From NCBI GenBank assembly GCA_900552075.1, contig URYL01000004.1, forward strand, positions 124,001-188,000: 64,000 nt of DNA, in the 5' to 3' direction. This document shows, in pieces, positions 7,236 to 15,277 of this stretch. Made by a program: the position numbers and the translations under genes. The notes beneath the pieces were generated by a model that did no database searches, was not told the origin of the DNA, and saw only the letters and a list, made by a program, of their open reading frames with translations. How positions within the stretch are numbered: the stretch's first letter is position 1; each line of letters opens with the position of its first letter. This stretch comes from an uncultured Bacteroides sp. GTDB taxonomy: Bacteria; Bacteroidota; Bacteroidia; Bacteroidales; Bacteroidaceae.

Positions 7236-9470
7236 TTAATACCAAAGATGTCCGGGTTCCTTGCACATTTCCAGTTCCAACGTAGCCCCCGACATAATCT
7301 GCTCGTGAGTGATGAAACTCTGATGATAAGGCCTCCCGTCCAGCTTGACCGCACGGATATACCGGTTTTCCTTGCTCAAGTTCTCCGCCAGTACCGTAAA
7401 TGTTTTCCCGTTCGAAAGCCTCAACTCTATTTTCTTGAATTTTGGTTTGCCTATCTCGTACTGACCAGATACCGGATTCACCGGATAAAATCCCATGGCA
7501 CTGAACACATACCATGCCGACATCTGTCCGCAGTCTTCGTTACCACACAGACCTGCCGGCGTATCCAAATACAACTCCTCCATAATCTGCGACACATATT
7601 GCTGTGTCTTCCAAGGTTGGTTCACCTTATTAAATAGATAAGCCACATGATGACTCGGCTCGTTGCCATGCGCATACTGCCCGATCATCCCCGTACTGAA
7701 AATCGGCAGATTCTCCCCCTCCGTAGGATGGAAAGTAAACATGCTGTCCAGCTTCTCAGCAAAACGCTCTTTTCCGCCTACCAACGAGATAAGTCCGTCG
7801 ATGTCATGCTGCACGGACCAGAAATAATGCCAAGCGTTGCTTTCGCAAATATGCGGGGTATAATCCTCCGCCCGAAAATCCGGGATAAAATTCCCCTTGT
7901 CATCTTTCGGTTGCATGAACGAAGTGGCCGGATTATACAAGTTCCGATAATTCTGCGAACGGGCATAGAATGTATCTGCCACGTCCTTGTGGCCCATCTT
8001 GGCCGCCATTTCCGCGATGCAGAAATCATCGAACGCATACTCCAGTGTCCGCGACAACGACCAGTCGTCCGAATTATATTTATCCGTCACATTATAAGGC
8101 ACATACCCCAGCTGCTTATAAAGGCCGATACCCCGGTATTCATCCAGATTAGCCGTATGCACACAAGCCTCCAACGCCTTTTCCGCATCAAAATCGCCGA
8201 TTCCTTTCAGATACGCATCCACAATGACCGGCACCGCGTGATAACCAATCATCATGTCGGTCTCGCTCCCATAAAAATTCCACACCGGCAGACGCCCGTT
8301 CTGCTCATAAAACGCCAAGAACGATTTAATCATGTCGTTCGTCCGTTCCGGCTGGGTATAAGTGAACAGCGGATGAGACGCCCGAAACGTATCCCACAGG
8401 GAAAACGTGCTGTAATTGGTCCACCCCACGGCCTGATGCACCTGACCGTCCGGCCCGTAGTATTTTCCGTCTACATCCGAATAAATGGTAGGCGCCAGCA
8501 TGCTGTGATAAAGCGCCGTATAGAAGATGGTCTTATCCTTTTTGCAGTCCGACTGCACCCGGATTTTCGACAGCTCCTGATTCCATTTCTCCCGGGCTTG
8601 CAACCGGTATTTCTCGAAATCATTCTCCGGCGCCTCCGCCTGCAGGTTCTTCGCAGCCCCTTCCATGCTCACTCCCGAAAGAGCTGTGGTCACCACCACC
8701 TGCTCTCCTTTCCGCGTGGAAAAATCGAAATGCGCCACATAGGCCGTCCCCATCTTGCGGTCGTCGTGCAAAATAGGCGTGGTATCCAGTTGCACCTTCT
8801 CAAAAGGCACCGAGAAACGAGTCTGGAAAAACACTTTCTGGTTGCGGGCCCACCCGTCGGAGAAACGATACCCCCGGATGGTCACAGAATCCACCACCTC
8901 CACATAACTGTCCTGCGTGGCATCCCAGTTCATCGCTTTTTTCAAGTTCAGGATAATGGCCGACTGGGCTTCCGGAAACGTGTAACGCTGGATGCCGCAA
9001 CGCTCCGTGGCCGTCAGTTCCACCTTGATTCCGTAATCTTCCAGGAAAACCTGATAATAACCCGCCGAGGCACTTTCCTGCTCGTGCGAGAATTTGGAAT
9101 GTATGCCCAACGGAGCTTCTGCCTCTACGTAGGGCAAAGTGACAGGCATAAAAGAAATGTCATACAAATCGCCTGCACCGGTGCCCGAAAGGTGCGTATG
9201 ACTGAACCCGGCAATCGTGCTGTCCGGATAATAATACCCCGCAATCCGGTCCCATCCCGGCAAGCCGTTGTCCGGACTCAGCTGTACCATACCAAACGGC
9301 ACCTGTGCCCCCGGATAGGTATTCCCCGTAAAATCAGTCCCGATAAAAGGATTCACATACTGTGTCAAATCTTCTTCCGTAGAAACGACCGAAGACGCAC
9401 ACCCCTCCATCAGACTCACCAAACCCATTAAGGCCCAAAATGATTTTCTCATACTATGATTCTTACTCAT
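7236..9470 (-). CDS. Alpha-mannosidase, GH92, exported
   Basis: A second GH92 enzyme of 744 residues from the chosen start. ATG at 9470 (MSKNHSMRKSF) is taken; ATG at 9452 (MRKSFWALMGLVSLMEGC) is an equal alternative and gives a compact lipoprotein-like signal ending at Cys. The upstream 16 codons of the longest frame look non-coding. The beta-sandwich begins with YVNPFIGTDFTGNTYPGAQ, a standard GH92 opening. The catalytic domain keeps HGNEPSHH with acid E604 and GNEDCGQMSAW with base D646. It differs clearly from the paralogue at 4761-6986, so this is not a recent copy, and linkage specificity may differ. The C-terminus ends PGHLWY right after the family's usual ELEM strand. Confidence 0.92.
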   Translation of the reverse strand: MSKNHSMRKSFWALMGLVSLMEGCASSVVSTEEDLTQYVNPFIGTDFTGNTYPGAQVPFGMVQLSPDNGLPGWDRIAGYYYPDSTIAGFSHTHLSGTGAGDLYDISFMPVTLPYVEAEAPLGIHSKFSHEQESASAGYYQVFLEDYGIKVELTATERCGIQRYTFPEAQSAIILNLKKAMNWDATQDSYVEVVDSVTIRGYRFSDGWARNQKVFFQTRFSVPFEKVQLDTTPILHDDRKMGTAYVAHFDFSTRKGEQVVVTTALSGVSMEGAAKNLQAEAPENDFEKYRLQAREKWNQELSKIRVQSDCKKDKTIFYTALYHSMLAPTIYSDVDGKYYGPDGQVHQAVGWTNYSTFSLWDTFRASHPLFTYTQPERTNDMIKSFLAFYEQNGRLPVWNFYGSETDMMIGYHAVPVIVDAYLKGIGDFDAEKALEACVHTANLDEYRGIGLYKQLGYVPYNVTDKYNSDDWSLSRTLEYAFDDFCIAEMAAKMGHKDVADTFYARSQNYRNLYNPATSFMQPKDDKGNFIPDFRAEDYTPHICESNAWHYFWSVQHDIDGLISLVGGKERFAEKLDSMFTFHPTEGENLPIFSTGMIGQYAHGNEPSHHVAYLFNKVNQPWKTQQYVSQIMEELYLDTPAGLCGNEDCGQMSAWYVFSAMGFYPVNPVSGQYEIGKPKFKKIELRLSNGKTFTVLAENLSKENRYIRAVKLDGRPYHQSFITHEQIMSGATLELEMCKEPGHLWY

Positions 9471-9590
9471 GGTTAAAAGATAAACAAATCTACTAAATCG
9501 CCCCGAGAAATCCCACAAAGGAAGCCTAAAAAACGATTTTTGAAATTACACCTGCACATTCTTTCGGGGGCCTCTATCCATTTTCTGTTT

Positions 9591-9668
9591 CACACTGCGA
9601 GATTTATATTTCACAGTGTGGGATATGTATTTCACACTGTGGTTTTTGTATCCCACACTGTGGGACAG
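9591..9668. repeat. Four-unit palindromic array, 21-bp period
   Basis: CACACTGCG, CACAGTGTG, CACACTGTG and CACACTGTG start at 9591, 9612, 9633 and 9654, an exact 21-bp spacing. Each core is a near-palindrome; the last extends to TCCCACACTGTGGGA. Between cores lie A/T-rich linkers ending in TATTT or TATCC. It lies between the divergent GH92 and small RNA/mnmA transcription units. Confidence 0.8.
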
Positions 9669-9858
9669 AGAAATTATCGGGACAGAAACCCGTATGCGTC
9701 AGCAGAAAATAGATTATTCTTTCCGTTGTCTGTATTTATGCCTCCTTACCGCTTTTTCTCACAGGATAATAAAAGAATATGATCACTTGAAAAATTTGTA
9801 TAAAAGCCCCGAAGAAACAAGGTTTTTTCTTAATACATGTTATAAAACACATTTTCTG

Positions 9859-9889
9859 CTTGCAGATTTCTCCAAAAGCCTTACCTTTG
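9859..9889 (+). promoter_or_regulatory. Promoter of small RNA copy 2
   Basis: CTTG at 9859-9862 and TACCTTTG at 9882-9889 are 19 bases apart, aligned with the promoter of copy 1. Confidence 0.75.
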
Positions 9890-9894
9890 CAATG

Positions 9895-9958
9895 TGTTTT
9901 TCATAGTATTAGATTTAAGGTTAACAAAAGGTTGGAGTTCAGCGGAACTCCTTTTTTT
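9895..9958 (+). ncRNA. Small RNA, copy 2 of a duplicated family
   Basis: Near-identical to the unit at 1089-1151. It has the same leader (TTTTTCATAGTATTAG), the same AAGGTTAACAAA stretch, and the same terminator hairpin GGAGTTC (9934-9940) with GAACTCC (9945-9951) followed by seven T. The conserved part stops a few bases after the T-run. It lies 125 bases before mnmA but is closed off by its own terminator, so it is not an mnmA leader. Confidence 0.72.
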
Positions 9959-10067
9959 ATGTCCATACCCCACCACATCCTTTTTCTTACCATACCAATC
10001 ACCTCCCGATAAACAATTTACACCACTAAATCACAAGAAGAAAGAGTCTGCAAACCGAAGAAAAGCG

Positions 10068-10075
10068 TAACTTTG
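10068..10075 (+). promoter_or_regulatory. Promoter -7 box of mnmA
   Basis: TAACTTTG at 10068-10075 lies seven bases before the mnmA ATG at 10083. The -33 element is weak. If this box is used, transcription starts at or next to the start codon. Confidence 0.5.
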
Positions 10076-10082
10076 TCTCCCT

Positions 10083-11132
10083 ATGGAAGAAAACAAGAAA
10101 GTCTTATTGGGAATGAGTGGCGGTACCGACAGCTCGGTAGCTGCCTTGCTTTTGCAGGATGCCGGATATGAAGTGACCGGTATCACGTTCCGTTTTTATG
10201 AGAAAGACGGGAACACGGAATACCTGGACGATGCACGCGAACTATGCCAAACTTTAGGAATTCCTCACCTGGTATACGACGCACGAGACATCTTCCAGGA
10301 AAAAATCATACGCTATTTCATTCAAGAATATATGGCCGGACGGACACCGGTTCCCTGTACGTTGTGCAACAACTACCTGAAATGGCCGTTACTGGCACAA
10401 GTGGCCGACGAACGAGGCATTTATCACCTGGCCACAGGACATTACGTCAATAAACGGAATATAAACGGTTACTGGCACATCACCTGTGGAAAAGATACCG
10501 ACAAAGACCAGTCTTTCTTCCTGTGGGGCCTCCCACAATCTATCCTGAAACGGATGTGCCTACCCATGGGCGAACTGAACAAAACCCGTGTACGCGAAAT
10601 TGCTGCCGCACGCGGATTTCTGAAAGCCGCCCGAAAGCGCGACAGTCTGGGGGTATGTTTCTGCCCCATGGATTACCGCTCTTTTCTCAAGACACATGTA
10701 CCGGAAGGAAGCATTTCTCCCGGTCATTTTTACGATGAACAGGGGCACTACCTCGGAAAACACGAAGGATATCCCTTCTATACCATCGGACAACGGAGAG
10801 GACTGGGCATCCATTTGAACAAAGCGCTCTTTGTGAAAGAGATTATCCCTCCAGAAAATAAGGTGATTATCAGTGACAACCTGCAGGCACTGGAAAAGAA
10901 CGAGATGTTTCTCACACACTGGAATCTTGTGAACGCTGAAACTGTACTTGGGCACGATGACGTCATTGTCAAGATACGTTACCGGAAACAAGCCAACCGG
11001 TGCACCGTCAGCCAGCTGGACGACGGAAGATTACATATCCAGCTGCACGAGCCGCTGGCTTCCATCGCCAGCGGACAGGCAGCCGCATTCTACCGAGGAG
11101 ATATGGTGTTAGGGGGAGGAATTATTGAATAG
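10083..11132 (+). CDS. mnmA: tRNA-specific 2-thiouridylase MnmA
   Basis: A 349-residue enzyme that places sulfur on C2 of uridine 34 in Glu, Gln and Lys tRNAs, using ATP and a relayed persulfide in the cytoplasm. The PP-loop SGGTDSS is at residues 12-18. The catalytic cysteine pair is C92 in the VPCTLCN motif and C192 in GVCF. GHYVNK and IGQRRGLGI are also typical of the family, and the C-terminal beta-barrel ends at GGGIIE. The length is close to the usual 360. Many Bacteroides carry more than one MnmA-like gene, so the exact paralogue is not settled. Its stop abuts the stop of the convergent gene at 11133, with no room for a terminator. Confidence 0.92.
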   Translation: MEENKKVLLGMSGGTDSSVAALLLQDAGYEVTGITFRFYEKDGNTEYLDDARELCQTLGIPHLVYDARDIFQEKIIRYFIQEYMAGRTPVPCTLCNNYLKWPLLAQVADERGIYHLATGHYVNKRNINGYWHITCGKDTDKDQSFFLWGLPQSILKRMCLPMGELNKTRVREIAAARGFLKAARKRDSLGVCFCPMDYRSFLKTHVPEGSISPGHFYDEQGHYLGKHEGYPFYTIGQRRGLGIHLNKALFVKEIIPPENKVIISDNLQALEKNEMFLTHWNLVNAETVLGHDDVIVKIRYRKQANRCTVSQLDDGRLHIQLHEPLASIASGQAAAFYRGDMVLGGGIIE

Positions 11133-12626
11133 TCAGGCATCCTTCTCCCTGCATTTTCCAAAGAAATAGTCGGTCAGGAAACGGGCATTCTTCTTGACCA
11201 GTTCCCGCCCCTGCTCCTCGCCTTGCAGACTATTCAGACCGGCATCCGGCAACATGCCGGCATCTTGCAGGGCACAACTCAAGTCATAAGGAATCACCTC
11301 CGGATTCAAGAGGAACAAAATGGCCTTCTTCTGTGCCTCCTTCAAATCATAAAACTTGTTTTCCGGTGAAGAGATGCATTCGCATAAACGCATCTGGATA
11401 TGGATGCCGGTATGCGGAGAAACCATCAGCACCAGTCCGTGCCGTGCATCCATCTTCGGCATCTGTATTCCTTCTTTTTCTTTATACTCCATTTTCTGGA
11501 AAAGGAAATCCCGCACTTCTTCCTCCGACTGGCAGAACACAAACTGTTTGCCCCCGGATGCTTTCATAAAAACATCGTAGGTTTGCCGGATATCTTCACG
11601 TTTCGCAGCTCTCTGTGCAATTTCTTCCTTCATCTTGTCCTCATAATCAGAAATCACCAGTGTGCCGTCCTGCCACCACGTACCGCCATATTGTACCAGC
11701 CGACAACCAAGTACCGTCATTCCTTCCTTGCGATTTTTCAAAGAATTCAGGTTCAAAGAATCTTTGCGGATACGCAATTGCCCTTCTTCTTTTCCTGACA
11801 AGTCTTTTACAAAAAGAGAATCCTCGTCTTCTCCTTCATACAGGAACAAGCCTTGAGGGGTGACTTTTACTTCTGCCCAAGATGCTGTTTCGGGATGCTT
11901 CTTCCCGATCAATGTCAACCAATCTACAGAAGTCAACGAAAGCAAATGTTTTCTTCCTTCGAACAAGATGTTCTGTTTAATATCATACTCCAGAATTCCA
12001 GGATTCACATTTCCCATACGAGTCACCGTAGCTACCACTTGCTGGAATTCACTCCGATTCTCAAATCCGGTATAGCTGCAGAAGTGGAACCACTCCAGTA
12101 CATTGTGATAACGCTGGTAATCATTTGCTCCAAAAGGTTCCCCATACAGCATTTCCTGCAAACGGGTATTCTCCGGTGCCACCTCATACTCTTCCGACAA
12201 ATAATCGTAGAGCTGTTGGGCCACTTCCGCTATGCCTGGATTCTCTGGATTCAGTACACCACCTTTCAGCTTCTCTAAGGACTGGAAATAATGCCACAAC
12301 AGGAACCGCAACTCTTCCGGATTCACTTCTCCCGGATAATATTCCTTTTCTTCTTCCGGCGTCATAAAAGGTACCGGCTGGCCATACCGCTTACGACACT
12401 CCTCGGTAAATGCCTCCCAGATTCCGGTCTGTGAAATGACATCCTGAAACCAAAGGGTCAAATAAATGGCAATGCCACGCAATGAATGCTCGGGGTAACG
12501 TTCTCCGACCATACCCACCAAACATTCGGCAATGTTGTTAGCTACTTTCACATAATATATGTCGATTTCATCTTGCCGCTCGTAGGGCTGAAACAACATC
12601 CATTCTTTTACATATATCTTCTTCAT
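11133..12626 (-). CDS. Conserved hypothetical protein, 497 residues
   Basis: The function is not recognised. The protein begins MKKIYVKEWMLFQPYERQDE, has no signal peptide and no membrane segment, and is rich in Glu, Lys and aromatic residues, so it is probably cytoplasmic. The N-terminal half has helical stretches (WLTLIGKK, FLLWHYFQSLEKLK). The middle (about 250-330) looks like short beta strands. The C-terminal third includes FVFCQSEEEVRDFLF and HIQMRLCECISS. It may belong to the Bacteroidetes family DUF3843; that assignment is from memory only. It has its own promoter (12655-12685) and is convergent with mnmA. Codon use is ordinary for the window. Confidence 0.8.
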   Translation of the reverse strand: MKKIYVKEWMLFQPYERQDEIDIYYVKVANNIAECLVGMVGERYPEHSLRGIAIYLTLWFQDVISQTGIWEAFTEECRKRYGQPVPFMTPEEEKEYYPGEVNPEELRFLLWHYFQSLEKLKGGVLNPENPGIAEVAQQLYDYLSEEYEVAPENTRLQEMLYGEPFGANDYQRYHNVLEWFHFCSYTGFENRSEFQQVVATVTRMGNVNPGILEYDIKQNILFEGRKHLLSLTSVDWLTLIGKKHPETASWAEVKVTPQGLFLYEGEDEDSLFVKDLSGKEEGQLRIRKDSLNLNSLKNRKEGMTVLGCRLVQYGGTWWQDGTLVISDYEDKMKEEIAQRAAKREDIRQTYDVFMKASGGKQFVFCQSEEEVRDFLFQKMEYKEKEGIQMPKMDARHGLVLMVSPHTGIHIQMRLCECISSPENKFYDLKEAQKKAILFLLNPEVIPYDLSCALQDAGMLPDAGLNSLQGEEQGRELVKKNARFLTDYFFGKCREKDA

Positions 12627-12654
12627 ATTAGATTAGGATTTAAACTCCAGGACA

Positions 12655-12685
12655 CAAAAGTAAAATAATTATGAGAATGCACAAG
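12655..12685 (-). promoter_or_regulatory. Promoter of the 497-residue hypothetical gene
   Basis: Leftward, CTTG (12682-12685) and TACTTTTG (12655-12662) are separated by 19 bases. The predicted start leaves a leader of about 20 bases before the ATG at 12626. Confidence 0.7.
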
Positions 12686-12716
12686 CCATCCCCACTGAAC
12701 TTATTTGTAATTCACA

Positions 12717-12741
12717 AGTTATTCACATCCTGTGAATAACT
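12717..12741. repeat. Perfect 11-bp inverted repeat with two DnaA-box-like motifs
   Basis: AGTTATTCACA (12717-12727) is followed by TCC and then TGTGAATAACT (12731-12741). The arms are perfect. Each contains TTATTCACA, a match to the DnaA-box pattern TTATnCACA. The repeat lies about 35 bases upstream of the -33 element of the 497-residue gene. Confidence 0.7.
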
Positions 12742-12846
12742 ATAATCCACTGAAAACTAACAAAAAGAGAAAGTTACAGAAAATCTTTCCACATGGATTT
12801 CAACAAGAAATCAACCACCCTGTTCATATCTATATATGCACAAAAA

Positions 12847-12883
12847 AATCCTGTCAAAGCATTTCAACTGCTCTGACAGGATT
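12847..12883 (-). terminator. Terminator of the U32 peptidase gene
   Basis: AATCCTGTCA (12847-12856) and TGACAGGATT (12874-12883) pair, extended by AGC/GCT. Read leftward a seven-T run follows. Confidence 0.85.
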
Positions 12884-12911
12884 CTCCCTTATTCTATTCG
12901 TGAAAATTAAA

Positions 12912-14183
12912 TTACTCTTTCCGTTTTGCTTTCAGTTCCTCTGCCGGCACCATGCGATACAGACGGTCGCTGGGACGGATACGGCCAGGTACCTTAAACG
13001 ATACGTGTACCCCTTTCTTCACTACATCCACCGGCTTCAGGTCTACCCGGGCTTCTTCCAGCGTGACATACATGGCTCCGGTAGTCGGACCGGTAATCAG
13101 AAGCTTGTCGCCCACCTTGATTTCAGCTGCTTCAATCAGGAACTCAGCTACCCCAATATTGGAGAAATATTTGATACCGCGTCCGGCATATACCTTGCGC
13201 TCCGTAGCTTCCGAACCGTAGTTCTTGCTCCATTCGCCCAGACGCTGCCCCAGGTAGTATCCGTTCCAGAAACCCCGGTTAAACACGGTTTTCAGGCGTG
13301 TATCCCAGTCGGCCACCTTCTCGTCGGAGAACGTACCGTCGAGATACGACTGGATGGCTTCCTTGTAACATTCTACGACTGTACGCACGTACTCAGGACC
13401 ACGGGCACGGCCTTCAATCTTGAACACCCGGACACCGGCTTCAATCATCTCGTCCATGAAATGAATGGTCTTCAAATCTTTCGGCGACATGATGTACTGG
13501 TTGTCTACTTCCAGTTCAATATCGCTTTCCTTATCCTTTACAATATAAGCCCGGCGACATACCTGCATGCAGGCACCCCGGTTGGCCGAAGCATTCTGCT
13601 CGTTTAAGCTCAGGTAGCATTTTCCAGAAACCGCCATGCACAAAGCTCCATGACAGAACATTTCAATACGGACCAGGTTGCCCATCGGTCCCTTGATCTG
13701 CTGTTCCTGGATGGCATCGTATATCTTGCGCACCTGCTTGAGGTTCAACTCGCGCGCCAGCACCACCACATCGGCAAAACGGGAATAGAACTTCAGCGCC
13801 TCCGCATTGCTGATGTTCAGCTGGGTAGAAAGATGTACCTCCTGTCCTACCTCGTTACAGTAAGCCATCACAGCCACATCGGCCGCAATGACGGCACTAA
13901 TACCGGCTTCCTTGGCTGCATCCACAATCTTACGCATCAGTGCAATGTCCTCGTCGTAGATGATGGTATTGATGGTCAGGTAACTCTTCACCCCATGTTC
14001 CTCGCACACCTTGGCGATTTCACGCAAATCTTCTATGGTAAAAGTGCTCGCCGAACGCGCACGCATGTTCAAACTCTCAATGCCGAAATAGATGGAATCG
14101 GCTCCGGCATGAAGGGCAGCTGCCAACGACTCGCGCGAGCCTACAGGTGCCATGATTTCAAAATCTTTGATTGTATAACTCAT
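12912..14183 (-). CDS. Peptidase U32 family protein (collagenase-like / RlhA-TrhP group)
   Basis: A 423-residue U32 protein. The start is ATG at 14183 (MSYTIKDFEIMAPVGSRES); the longer frame upstream is antisense to dusB and non-coding. The N-terminal domain is a TIM-barrel-like fold with APVGSRESLAAALHAGAD and YFGIESLNMRA. The cysteine cluster follows, with FCHGALCMAVSGKCYLS, NRGACMQVCRR and later KIEGRARGPEYV, then a small beta-barrel at about 335-410. In E. coli, U32 proteins RlhA and TrhP take part in RNA hydroxylation and others were described as collagenases. RNA modification is favoured here because the divergent neighbour is a tRNA dihydrouridine synthase, but that is inference. Confidence 0.88.
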   Translation of the reverse strand: MSYTIKDFEIMAPVGSRESLAAALHAGADSIYFGIESLNMRARSASTFTIEDLREIAKVCEEHGVKSYLTINTIIYDEDIALMRKIVDAAKEAGISAVIAADVAVMAYCNEVGQEVHLSTQLNISNAEALKFYSRFADVVVLARELNLKQVRKIYDAIQEQQIKGPMGNLVRIEMFCHGALCMAVSGKCYLSLNEQNASANRGACMQVCRRAYIVKDKESDIELEVDNQYIMSPKDLKTIHFMDEMIEAGVRVFKIEGRARGPEYVRTVVECYKEAIQSYLDGTFSDEKVADWDTRLKTVFNRGFWNGYYLGQRLGEWSKNYGSEATERKVYAGRGIKYFSNIGVAEFLIEAAEIKVGDKLLITGPTTGAMYVTLEEARVDLKPVDVVKKGVHVSFKVPGRIRPSDRLYRMVPAEELKAKRKE

Positions 14184-14203
14184 TTCCACTATTATGATAT
14201 TAC

Positions 14204-14257
14204 CGCGCAAAGGTAGCGTTTTTTCGGGATATAATAAAATTTCACTACCTTTGCGCG
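14204..14257. promoter_or_regulatory. Divergent promoters of U32 gene and dusB
   Basis: TACCTTTGCGCG reads rightward at 14246-14257 and the identical 12 bases read leftward at 14204-14215. They give two TAnnTTTG boxes facing outward, 30 bases apart, one for each gene. Neither has a perfect -33 TTTG. Confidence 0.7.
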
Positions 14258-14271
14258 ACAATATCAAGCCA

Positions 14272-15261
14272 ATGAAAATTAGGAACATAGATTTAGGAGA
14301 AAAGCCAGTGTTGCTGGCCCCGATGGAAGATGTCACCGACCCTGCTTTCCGCCTCATGTGCAAGCAGTTCGGTGCCGACATGGTGTACACGGAGTTCGTA
14401 TCGAGCGATGCGTTGATCCGTTCGGTAGGAAAAACGATGCTGAAACTGAACATCAGCGAGAAGGAACGCCCGGTGGCCATCCAGATTTACGGAAAAGATA
14501 CCGATACGATGGTGGAAGCGGCCCGCATCGTGGAACAGGCACAACCCGACATTCTGGACTTGAACTTCGGATGTCCGGTGAAACGGGTAGCCGGCAAGGG
14601 AGCCGGTTCGGGACTGTTGCAGAACGTACCCAAGATGCTGGAGATTACCCGTGCCGTGGTCGATGCCGTCAAGATTCCAGTCACCGTCAAAACCCGTTTG
14701 GGCTGGGATGCGGAGCACAAGATTATCGTGGAACTGGCGGAACAGTTGCAGGATTGCGGCATCGAGGCGCTGACCATTCATGGACGTACCCGCGCCCAAA
14801 TGTATACGGGAGAAGCCGACTGGACACTCATCGGTGAAGTCAAGAAGAATCCGAGAATGCGCATCCCTATCATTGGCAACGGCGACATCACCACGCCTCA
14901 ACGTGCCAAAGAATGTTTCGACCGCTACGGAGTGGATGCCATCATGATTGGACGGGCCAGTTTCGGACGTCCCTGGATTTTCAAGGAAGTAAAGCATTAT
15001 TTGGAGACCGGAAAAGAACTTCCGCCCCTTTCGTTCAAATGGCGGATGGATGTCTTGCGTCAGGAAGTACTCGACAGTGTGAACCTGCTGGATGAACGCA
15101 GAGGCATCCTGCACGTGCGCCGTCACCTGGCCGCTTCTCCCCTGTTCAAAGGAATTCCTAATTTCAAGGATACCCGCATCGCCATGCTGCGTGCAGAAAC
15201 ACTCCAAGAACTGAACGCCATTCTGGATCACATTGAAAATACATTCGGTAAGGAAGAATAA
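14272..15261 (+). CDS. dusB: tRNA dihydrouridine synthase, DusB type
   Basis: A 329-residue flavoenzyme that reduces uridines in the tRNA D-loop. The start is ATG at 14272 (MKIRNIDLGEKPVLLAPMEDVTD), 18 bases after a TACCTTTG box; the frame open from 14194 would begin upstream of that promoter. The TIM barrel carries APMEDVTDPAFR, then DLNFGCPVKRV with catalytic C101, VTVKTRLGWD, LTIHGRTRAQMYTG and IGNGDI, the FMN-phosphate region. The C-terminal helical tRNA-binding part begins near residue 245. DusB rather than DusA or DusC is judged from the overall motif pattern. Confidence 0.92.
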   Translation: MKIRNIDLGEKPVLLAPMEDVTDPAFRLMCKQFGADMVYTEFVSSDALIRSVGKTMLKLNISEKERPVAIQIYGKDTDTMVEAARIVEQAQPDILDLNFGCPVKRVAGKGAGSGLLQNVPKMLEITRAVVDAVKIPVTVKTRLGWDAEHKIIVELAEQLQDCGIEALTIHGRTRAQMYTGEADWTLIGEVKKNPRMRIPIIGNGDITTPQRAKECFDRYGVDAIMIGRASFGRPWIFKEVKHYLETGKELPPLSFKWRMDVLRQEVLDSVNLLDERRGILHVRRHLAASPLFKGIPNFKDTRIAMLRAETLQELNAILDHIENTFGKEE

Positions 15262-15277
15262 ACTCCTTACCGATTCC

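Noticed and set aside
7647..9431. A 594-codon plus-strand frame opposite the second GH92 gene
   Set aside because: Same reason: shadow of the real GH92 coding frame, Arg/His/Ile-rich with no domain.
9540..9906. Two short frames (80 and 96 codons) across the CACACTGTG array
   Set aside because: Their codons derive from the repeat array and the small RNA promoter; there is no homology or export signal.
14184..14480. N-terminal extension of the U32 peptidase frame
   Set aside because: These codons are antisense to the dusB start and lie upstream of the promoter; the family starts at MSYTIKDF.
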